Below are positions 5,341 through 11,448 of a DNA stretch of 11,448 nucleotides, in pieces. The position numbers were made by a program, and so were the translations under genes. How positions within the stretch are numbered: position 1 is the first letter of the stretch; the number at the start of each line of letters is the position of its first letter. Origin of the DNA: an uncultured Eubacteriales bacterium (GTDB taxonomy: Bacteria > Bacillota > Clostridia > Oscillospirales > Oscillospiraceae); assembly GCA_900553135.1 (NCBI GenBank), contig USCO01000062.1, positions 1-11,448 of the forward strand, read 5' to 3'. The notes under the pieces were generated by a model. It was not told the origin of the DNA. It worked only from the letters and a program-made list of their open reading frames with translations, and ran no database searches.

Positions 5341-8313
5341 TCAGCGCCAGGCACTGAGCCAATCGGTCTCATCGTAGACGGACAGGGTCATGTCCTTGTT
5401 GAGCAAGTCGCTGCTGGGAAGCGCCCACAGACCACACAAAGTGGTAAGGGTACCATCAACCGCACTGCTGCGCTCTGCAGGGAGACAGGCCACGCTCTCC
5501 CGGTCAACCATCAGCCGAAGGGGGGCTCCGCCCTGGGTGGGACGGTCAGGGTTCATCCAGACGCCCCGGATGCCGTGTTCCACCAGGCCGATTTGTTCCA
5601 TGCTTTCCAGGTAGCAGGAACGACAGGCGTCCGCTTCCTCCTGTGAGACCCCGCTATCATCCGGGTCCTGGTAAGAGAATTGTGTCTCCCAGGTGTTCTC
5701 ATCAGATCCCAATTGAGAGCATTTCAGCCAGGCATATCCCTCGTCACACTCCACCCCGCCAGTAATTTGCAGAGTGCCGTCATAGGAGACCCGCAAAGTG
5801 CCGAAAATCCGGGAATTCAGCTCCTGATGATAGCTGAGGTATACCGCGCTGCTTCCATCCTGGAAGGTACCCCGGAAGAGGTGGAGGGCGCACATGGGAA
5901 GATTGCTGGTAAAGGTCAAATCCCCCATGCCCACCTGACGTTCATCGGTCAGAACGGCCTGGCCCGCCGTTGCATCCCACTCGTAGACCGCCAGGGAGCA
6001 GAAGGTCTCGCTCCATCCCGAGCTGCCCGGCGCGCCGGTCTCCAGCCGGACTGTCAGCAGTTCCTCCTGTCCATCCCCGTCGTAGTCAAAGACGTCTGCC
6101 CCCAGAAGGCCGGTGAGCCGGGCGGGGTCTACCAGCTCTTCCCCGCCGCCGTAGCCGGTGATTTCAGGGTAGCTCTCCTCTCCCAGGGGGATGACGCCGT
6201 ACTGCCCGGCCAGCTGGGCAAGGGTGTCCGCAAAGTCGGGCTGCGCCGCTTTCGCCTCATCCATAACGGTTTGGATGTAGTCCCACAGGGCAGGGAGATC
6301 CTCTTTCAGCTGATTCAGCAGGTCCCCGGAGATATCCAGAATATTATTCAGATTCAGCTGGATCTCGTTTACCGTTTGGTCGGGGTCATCCTCCAGCCAG
6401 GCGCGGACCGTGCCGTACCAGCGCAGTTGGCCCTCCGCCTTGACCAGTACCGTGGTCTCGGCGGGATAGGGGTGCAGATTGGAAGCGCCGCGGATGGTAC
6501 AGCGGCCCTCAGAATCGGTGGTTACCGTTTTATGCGCTTCAAAGAGTCCGGTGGAATAGACGACCTCCGCGCCCTCCACGGGTTCTCCGGTGGCCAGGTC
6601 GGTGATCTGGAGCTCGGAGACCAGCGCTTCGTTTTTCTCCTTCATCAAGGCCCGGACGGCAGAGCCAATGTTCAGTACGGGGTAGGTTCCCTCGCTGCCC
6701 TCAAAGGGGTGACCGTGGTCTTTGGTGCCTTCGGCCATTACCTCGTTGTTGTTTACCAGCAGGTCCCAAACCTGACGTGCGGTCAGGTCCGGATCAATGG
6801 ACCAGAGCAGAGCTGCTGCGCCGGAGACCATGGGAGCGGCGGCAGAGGTGCCGGAAAATTCAGAGAGGTACGTGTAATCTGCGTCATCAGAGACCCATTC
6901 ATGATAAATGGGATACGTGCTGTCTCCAGTGGTGAAAATTTCCAGCCCTGGTGCGCAGATGTCTACCGCAGGGCCATAGTTGGAGTTATCATTCATCACA
7001 TAGTTTCCGTCATCGGTCAGCTGGTTTTTTATGGCCCCGACGATCAGGATGTGGTGGTTCAGCGCGTCATAATCGATTTCCCCGAAGCCATCGGGATACA
7101 CCTCATGAAATAGCTCCTCGGTGATGGAGCCGAAAGCTCCGCTGCTTTCGGTTGCTGGCTGCGGTGCTCCGCCATTGTCCAGTCCGTTTCCTGCCGACTG
7201 TACGACCAGAATATCGTAGCCCTGGAAAAGAAGCTGCAAAAGGCTGTCCATGCTTGTCTTGGCGCTCTGCTTCAGCCAGGCGTTGTAGCTGGCGATGGCT
7301 GAGTCATAGTCCGATGTGGGGAGCTTGAAAATATCCCCGTCCACATAAGCCAGTTTGGAGAACTTTGGAAATCCCCAGGAATTATTGATCACTCTGGTTC
7401 CGCGCTCTGCCATCTCCCCGATGGCCTTCAAATATTCGCCGGTAGAAAGCAGATCAATATAATAGCGCGACGACCCCGGTTCGTTGTCGACAGGAGCCCA
7501 GTCCACACAGTACATGGTCAGTTTGTGATACTGGCTGCTGGCCACGCCCCGCAGGCCGATCTCATTGTCATCTGCTCCGATAATGCCCGCCACGGCGGTG
7601 CCGTGATAGTGTCTGGAGTTCTCATCGTAGCCGGGGAGCATCATGATCTCGGTATTGCCGCCCAGATCCTCGTGGTAGAGATAGAAACCACTGTCAATGA
7701 TGCCCACGCTGACATCCTGGAACCACTGCTCATAGTTCCAGGCGGTGTAGGCGCCGATGGCCTCGGCCCACCAGTCGGTGCCGGCAGGCTGACTTTCGTG
7801 CCCGCGGTCCGTCTCGGTACCCGACGCCTGCCAGGGATTCTGATCTGCGGCGGTAGGCTGGGAGAGCATGGGCACCTCATAGCTGGCGTCCATTACGCCG
7901 TCCGTCTCTTTCAGAGACTGCGCAATTTCTTCAAGCTCGCTGTAATCCTCTGTATCTACGTGGAGCTGAAAGAAATTGATCCCGCCGCATAGATCAGAGA
8001 CCACCGTGCCCCCAACTTTCTCCGCCAGCTTTTCCTTTTCGCTCCGGCTAAAGGTGTGCTCTGTAAATACATTGACCAGATTTGGAACGTAGAGGACCAG
8101 CTCTTCCTGGTCAAGGGCCACGTCGTCCAGGGAATACGTATACACAAAGTCTCCATCCTCGTGTATGGTGATCTGCTGGGCAAATTCCTCCGGAACCGGC
8201 ATGTGGAGATCCCTTTGCTCCGTCCAAAAGGACCAAAGAAGCTCCCCGACCAGTCCGGCCAGGATCAGAATGGCCGCAGCGCTGATCCCAATGGCAAACC
8301 GGCTGACCTTCAC
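5341..8313 (-). CDS. Membrane-anchored multidomain subtilisin-like (S8) serine protease
   Basis: A 990-residue protease. A hydrophobic segment near residues 7-28 (AIGISAAAILILAGLVGELL) anchors or exports it, so the catalytic part should face outward. Residues about 55-150 resemble a subtilase prodomain (GGTVVSDLCG, FQLHVD, GVMDASYEVP). The S8 domain (about 200-535) has all key residues: D207 in IIDSG, H237 in HGTAVAG, oxyanion N376 in SAGNG and S490 in GTSAAAP. Spacings are longer than in subtilisin, so loops are inserted. Residues about 560-640 resemble a carboxypeptidase-regulatory or CNA-B-like beta domain (GEPVEGAEVVY, TDSEGRCTIRG). A DYDGDGQEE motif at D743 suggests calcium binding. The C-terminal 200 residues are unrecognised. 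GTG 8313 is chosen because GGAGGG lies 8 nt upstream. It could activate or shed surface proteins; the substrate is unknown. Confidence 0.93.
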   Translation of the reverse strand: MKVSRFAIGISAAAILILAGLVGELLWSFWTEQRDLHMPVPEEFAQQITIHEDGDFVYTYSLDDVALDQEELVLYVPNLVNVFTEHTFSRSEKEKLAEKVGGTVVSDLCGGINFFQLHVDTEDYSELEEIAQSLKETDGVMDASYEVPMLSQPTAADQNPWQASGTETDRGHESQPAGTDWWAEAIGAYTAWNYEQWFQDVSVGIIDSGFYLYHEDLGGNTEIMMLPGYDENSRHYHGTAVAGIIGADDNEIGLRGVASSQYHKLTMYCVDWAPVDNEPGSSRYYIDLLSTGEYLKAIGEMAERGTRVINNSWGFPKFSKLAYVDGDIFKLPTSDYDSAIASYNAWLKQSAKTSMDSLLQLLFQGYDILVVQSAGNGLDNGGAPQPATESSGAFGSITEELFHEVYPDGFGEIDYDALNHHILIVGAIKNQLTDDGNYVMNDNSNYGPAVDICAPGLEIFTTGDSTYPIYHEWVSDDADYTYLSEFSGTSAAAPMVSGAAALLWSIDPDLTARQVWDLLVNNNEVMAEGTKDHGHPFEGSEGTYPVLNIGSAVRALMKEKNEALVSELQITDLATGEPVEGAEVVYSTGLFEAHKTVTTDSEGRCTIRGASNLHPYPAETTVLVKAEGQLRWYGTVRAWLEDDPDQTVNEIQLNLNNILDISGDLLNQLKEDLPALWDYIQTVMDEAKAAQPDFADTLAQLAGQYGVIPLGEESYPEITGYGGGEELVDPARLTGLLGADVFDYDGDGQEELLTVRLETGAPGSSGWSETFCSLAVYEWDATAGQAVLTDERQVGMGDLTFTSNLPMCALHLFRGTFQDGSSAVYLSYHQELNSRIFGTLRVSYDGTLQITGGVECDEGYAWLKCSQLGSDENTWETQFSYQDPDDSGVSQEEADACRSCYLESMEQIGLVEHGIRGVWMNPDRPTQGGAPLRLMVDRESVACLPAERSSAVDGTLTTLCGLWALPSSDLLNKDMTLSVYDETDWLSAWR

Positions 8314-8378
8314 AATAAAATCCCTCCATCTCAAAGGACGCCATCCCGGCAAAAGTCCATGGCGTTCCTTTTTGTTCC

Positions 8379-8384
8379 AGTATA
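8379..8384 (-). promoter_or_regulatory. Candidate -10 element of the protease gene
   Basis: On the minus strand TATACT sits in the flank GCTATACTGGAACAAAAAGG, implying a leader of about 60 nt before GTG 8313. No good -35 is present at normal spacing; a TTGGCA (8413-8418) is 28 nt away, too far. The flank closely matches that of the phosphatase promoter. Confidence 0.45.
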
Positions 8385-8423
8385 GCGGTGAGGATTTTTG
8401 TGCCGGAAAAATTGCCAAAGTTA

Positions 8424-8448
8424 ACGCAAAGGCGGTAATAATTTGCGT
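8424..8448. promoter_or_regulatory. Inverted repeat ACGCAAA-N11-TTTGCGT, candidate operator
   Basis: A perfect 7-bp dyad (8424-8430 and 8442-8448) with an 11-nt spacer lies in the divergent region between the protease and helix-turn-helix genes, about 40-65 bp upstream of the protease -10. The two half-sites are 18 bp centre to centre. The spacing suits a dimeric DNA-binding protein better than a hairpin. The ligand protein is unknown. Confidence 0.35.
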
Positions 8449-8468
8449 CTGACGGGAGAACAGTGAAA

Positions 8469-8487
8469 TGTGACAAAAATTGTGACA
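8469..8487. repeat. Direct repeat of TGTGACA, 12 bp apart
   Basis: TGTGACA occurs at 8469-8475 and 8481-8487 in the divergent protease/regulator intergenic region. A reverse-complement copy (TGTCACA) lies just after the protease stop, near 5328. Short words like this occur by chance, so regulatory meaning is uncertain. Confidence 0.25.
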
Positions 8488-8549
8488 GACATTCTGCCGG
8501 AATGAGGCACGTGTTTTTTCGCCGTAGCCCCACAGAAAAAGACATGAAA

Positions 8550-8558
8550 TGATATAAT
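8550..8558 (+). promoter_or_regulatory. Extended -10 promoter of the HTH-kinase operon
   Basis: TGATATAAT is a consensus extended -10 (TG-N-TATAAT) on the plus strand, 43 nt before the ATG at 8601. The implied start is near 8565. No clear -35 is seen, as allowed for extended -10 promoters. Confidence 0.65.
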
Positions 8559-8600
8559 AGTTTTAATATACAGAAATTCCTGGATATGGGGGAATGTACC

Positions 8601-10064
8601 ATGTCAAAATTTGCGGCCTATTTGAAAGAATTGCTGGACCAGCGGGGAGAGCCCATTTCCCGGGTGGCAAAAAACACCGGGCTGGAGCGCACCTCAATCC
8701 ATAAAGCCCTGAAGGATGAACGGCTGCTGCCCTATACCGCGCTGAAAAAGCTGAGTCAATATCTCCAGCTGACCCTGCCCCAGAGCCGGGAGCTGAACCT
8801 GTACTACGAGATCCTGCTCCAGGGGGAGGACGCATACCGGGTGCGGGAGGCCATTGGGGAACTGCTCTCCTCCCTGTCTCAGCTGCATTTTTCCTGCCGG
8901 GAGCTCTACGCCGAGCCCGAGCTGCCCCAGCCTGGGACCTTTCCGGAGTTTGTCTTTGGCCGTCCCCAGGTGGAAGCGGCGCTCCAGGCCGTGCTGGCCC
9001 GGGACACGGCAGACGGTCAGATGCCCACCCTGACCCTGTACTTGCCGCCCAACGGCGCGGAGGCCGCCGGACTGTTCCGGCTGTGGCGGTCGGGACGGCG
9101 CTTTACAGCCCGGCAGATCATGGCCTTTTTGCCGGAGCACCTGGGGGTGTCTTCCCGGCTGGCCAACCTGCGGCTGCTCCGCAGCTTGCTGCCCCTCTCC
9201 CTGGCCTCCGCCGGGCAGTATTTCGCCTATTACTACTTTGAGCGCTCCTCCGTCCCTGCCTCCATGGACCCCTTGCCTTACTTTGTGGTCACGCCCCGCT
9301 GCCTGATCCGTCTGGACAGCCAGCTCTCGGCGGCCCGGTTTGAAGCTTCGCCCCAGATGATCCAGCTCTATGAGAAGCACTTTTCCCAGCTGCTGGGGGA
9401 GTGTCAGCCACTCAACTCCTATTCCAACGATCTGGAACACATTCTGGACTCCTATATGCGGGGGACGGACACCGACAGCTACTACACCATGATGACCCAG
9501 CCCTGCCTGGGCCGATACTACACCCGCCCCCGCATCCAGCGGCACTTCCGGCCGGAAGTGCCCAACCGGGAGATGCTGCTGGAGCTGAGCGACCAGCGCT
9601 TTGCCCGCCTGCGGCAGCTGGAAGGGGACTACTACACCATTTTTACAGAAAAGGGACTGCGGGAGCTGGCCCAGACCGGCATTGCGGCCGATTTGCCTGC
9701 AGAACTGGTCCTGCCCATTGACCGCCCCACCCGCATCGAACTTCTCACCGCCTTCCGGGAGGATATCCAAAGCGGACGGCTCCATGGCTGCATGGCGGAC
9801 ATGGAGAAGCTGCCCATTCCGCCCTACCTCACCCTGACCTGCGACCCCAAGTTCGGCCTGCACCTCTACGCCACCCAGGGCTTTATCGGCGGGGCCTACG
9901 CCTGCAATCTGCACATAGAGGAGAGCGGGATCGGCCAGGCTTTTTCCTCCTTTATCCGGGCTTTGCCGGAGAGCAAGTATGTCTATCCCACCCAGCGTAC
10001 CCTGGAGGTTTTGGATGAACTGATCCGGCAGCTGACTTCGGAAGAGGGGGAGAGCCGTGATTGA
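8601..10064 (+). CDS. HTH-domain protein with large uncharacterised C-terminal region
   Basis: A 487-residue protein, probably cytoplasmic. Residues 1-60 look like a phage-repressor (XRE/Cro) type helix-turn-helix: SKFAAYLKELLDQRG, then SRVAKNTGLERTSIHKALKD. This suggests DNA binding. The remaining 420 residues match no domain I recognise. They are mixed alpha/beta with many Leu/Arg/Tyr residues and no membrane segment, and could be a ligand- or protein-sensing region. The ATG at 8601 is used because a purine-rich GGGGGAA precedes it at a suitable distance; an in-frame ATG at 8586 lacks such a site. The last 8 nt overlap the start of the kinase gene, so the two are co-transcribed and likely coupled. 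A role as regulator of the island or as a target of the kinase is inferred. Confidence 0.85.
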   Translation: MSKFAAYLKELLDQRGEPISRVAKNTGLERTSIHKALKDERLLPYTALKKLSQYLQLTLPQSRELNLYYEILLQGEDAYRVREAIGELLSSLSQLHFSCRELYAEPELPQPGTFPEFVFGRPQVEAALQAVLARDTADGQMPTLTLYLPPNGAEAAGLFRLWRSGRRFTARQIMAFLPEHLGVSSRLANLRLLRSLLPLSLASAGQYFAYYYFERSSVPASMDPLPYFVVTPRCLIRLDSQLSAARFEASPQMIQLYEKHFSQLLGECQPLNSYSNDLEHILDSYMRGTDTDSYYTMMTQPCLGRYYTRPRIQRHFRPEVPNREMLLELSDQRFARLRQLEGDYYTIFTEKGLRELAQTGIAADLPAELVLPIDRPTRIELLTAFREDIQSGRLHGCMADMEKLPIPPYLTLTCDPKFGLHLYATQGFIGGAYACNLHIEESGIGQAFSSFIRALPESKYVYPTQRTLEVLDELIRQLTSEEGESRD

Positions 10065-11448
10065 TGTAGACCGACTGTGTCCCGGGTGTATGGGATTCTG
10101 GGAGGACACAAAACAGCCCTGTCCCCGCTGCGGATTTTCCTGGAGCGGGCAGCCCGCTCCGGGGCGGGAGCTTCCCATCTTTACCATTCTGAGCGGGCGG
10201 TATCTGCTGGGCCGCAAGCTGGGCTCCGGCGGCTTTGGCATTACCTACCTGGCTATGGATCTGCTGCAAGAGCGCCCGGTGGCCATTAAGGAATTTTTCC
10301 CGGTGGGACTGTCCGGGCGGGAGGGGAAGGAGATCTGCCCCCTCCCGGGAGAGGAGGGACGCGCCTTCCGGGAGGCTCTGCGGGCCTTTCACCGGGAAAG
10401 CGAGCTCATGGCCCGGTTCCGGGATGCCCGTGGGATCGTCTCCTGGCAGGGCTTTGCGGAGGAAAACGGCACCGCCTACTTAATCATGGACTACGTGCCC
10501 GGTGAGACGCTGATGCAGCACCTGCGCCGCACCGGGACCGTCTTTTCCCAGCAGGAGGCCTTGGACTTGATGCTGCCCATTCTCCGGGCGGTGGACGGCA
10601 TGCACCGGCAGCATGTGCTCCACCGGGACATCAGCCCGGAGAATCTGATTTTAAAGCCGGACGGGACTCTCACCCTCATCGACTTCGGCGCCGCCCGGGA
10701 GTTTGATTTGGAAGGGGAGGAGAACCTCACCGTCGTGCTCAAGCACGGCTATGCCCCCGAGGAACAGTACCGCTCAGGCAGCCGCCAAGGCCCCTGGACC
10801 GACCTGTATGCCTGCTGCGCGGTCCTTTACCAGATGGTCAGCGGCATCCGGCCCCAGGACGCGGACCAGCGCAGAGAGAAGGACCGCCTGGTCCCGCTGG
10901 ATGAAATCGAAGGGGTAACCGTGACCCACGGCTTTGCCCGGGCCATAGAGAAGGGGCTCACGGTACACGCCACCGAGCGCTATCCCTCCATCCAGGCCCT
11001 GCTGGAGGACCTGGAGCCTGCAGTCACAAAACCTCCTGTACCGCCGCCCAAAGCGGTTACTCAACCCCTTTTGGAGAAAAAGAAAGGTTCCGCACAGGAA
11101 CCATTTTTTGTGCAGGAGAAGCCGCCGCACATGGAGCGGGCTTCTCCGTCAACGGGCGGCGACTGGAAAGAAAATCCCCCACCGTCTGGTCCCCAGCGGA
11201 GAAAGCTGCATCCCCTGTGGATCAAGGCCATTGCGGCGGTGGTGGCGCTGGGAGCCCTTCTTTTCCTGGCGCAGTTTTTCCATCTGGTGGGCGGCAGCAG
11301 CACAGCCGCAGACAGCTCCCAATCAGAGAGCTCCTACACCAGCTTTCTGGAACCGGGTGCTGTGGAGACAGAGGAGGACCAGCAGCTGGTGGAGCTGCTG
11401 AGTGCCTTTGTATACCCGGGCGATTCTCTGACAGCGCCTCAGCAATAC
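10057..11448 (+). CDS. Transmembrane Hanks-type Ser/Thr protein kinase with zinc ribbon (3' end outside window)
   Basis: The first 464 residues of a eukaryotic-like Ser/Thr kinase. Residues 8-25 form a zinc ribbon (C8-PG-C11 and C22-PR-C25). The kinase domain (about 48-325) is complete: glycine loop G56-SGGFG, VAIK78, the catalytic loop H189-RDISPEN196, D209-FG, and GYAPEEQY at the end of the activation segment. A Pro/Lys-rich linker (about 327-385) leads to one membrane segment at about 387-408 (LWIKAIAAVVALGALLFLAQ), followed by a Ser-rich, presumably extracellular start of a further domain cut by the window. It should phosphorylate Ser/Thr on cytoplasmic partners in response to an outside signal. 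The start is GTG 10057 with an AGGGGGA site 5 nt upstream; no in-frame ATG lies near it. Its predicted opponents and readers are the PP2C phosphatase and the FHA proteins in this window. Confidence 0.93.
   Translation, partial: MIDVDRLCPGCMGFWEDTKQPCPRCGFSWSGQPAPGRELPIFTILSGRYLLGRKLGSGGFGITYLAMDLLQERPVAIKEFFPVGLSGREGKEICPLPGEEGRAFREALRAFHRESELMARFRDARGIVSWQGFAEENGTAYLIMDYVPGETLMQHLRRTGTVFSQQEALDLMLPILRAVDGMHRQHVLHRDISPENLILKPDGTLTLIDFGAAREFDLEGEENLTVVLKHGYAPEEQYRSGSRQGPWTDLYACCAVLYQMVSGIRPQDADQRREKDRLVPLDEIEGVTVTHGFARAIEKGLTVHATERYPSIQALLEDLEPAVTKPPVPPPKAVTQPLLEKKKGSAQEPFFVQEKPPHMERASPSTGGDWKENPPPSGPQRRKLHPLWIKAIAAVVALGALLFLAQFFHLVGGSSTAADSSQSESSYTSFLEPGAVETEEDQQLVELLSAFVYPGDSLTAPQQY

Noticed and set aside
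5680..7113. A 477-codon plus-strand open frame inside the protease gene
   Set aside because: Antisense to the catalytic and C-terminal protease coding sequence, which has intact active-site motifs; no ribosome site or domain.
8694..10241. A 515-codon minus-strand open frame across the HTH and kinase genes
   Set aside because: Antisense to two overlapping coding regions with convincing domains; Gln/Gly/Pro-rich composition typical of GC-rich shadow frames.

Overview
The window looks like a chromosomal segment of a GC-rich gut Firmicute, most likely a clostridial lineage of the Oscillospiraceae/Ruminococcaceae type. This is inferred from the GC-rich codon use, Gram-positive ribosome-binding sites (AGGAGG, AAGGAG and AGGGGG types), frequent GTG starts, a LytTR-type regulator and a style of zinc-ribbon FHA protein that I associate with clostridia. 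I recognise eight protein-coding genes, two of them cut by the window edges. I see no rRNA, tRNA, CRISPR array, insertion sequence or phage gene.

Layout. (1) Positions 1-1294, minus strand: the N-terminal 431 residues of an exported family GH2 beta-galactosidase. (2) 1295-1825: an AT-rich gap with a tandem repeat upstream of the galactosidase gene and a strong bidirectional terminator. (3) 1826-3306, minus strand: a two-gene operon, PP2C phosphatase followed by a soluble zinc-ribbon/FHA protein. (4) 3476-4462, plus strand, divergent from the phosphatase: a polytopic membrane protein with a C-terminal FHA domain, ended by a hairpin shared with the converging gene. (5) 4497-5201, minus strand: a LytTR response regulator whose phospho-acceptor Asp is replaced by Glu. 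(6) 5341-8313, minus strand: a 990-residue membrane-anchored subtilisin-like protease. (7) 8601-10064, plus strand: a 487-residue protein with an N-terminal helix-turn-helix and an unrecognised body. (8) 10057 to the end, plus strand: a Hanks-type Ser/Thr kinase with an N-terminal zinc ribbon and one membrane segment, overlapping the preceding gene by 8 nt.

How the genes may work together. Items 3-8 contain a protein kinase, the opposing PP2C phosphatase and two FHA proteins (FHA domains normally read phosphothreonine), with two regulators and a surface protease interleaved. Two proteins (kinase and soluble FHA) begin with the same kind of short zinc-ribbon module. Three promoters (phosphatase, membrane FHA, protease) share a similar -10 sequence and downstream flank, suggesting common control. 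I infer a membrane-associated Ser/Thr phospho-signalling island in which the protease and the membrane FHA protein act at the envelope. The parts are recognisable families; their assembly into one system is inference. The beta-galactosidase is probably an unrelated neighbour.
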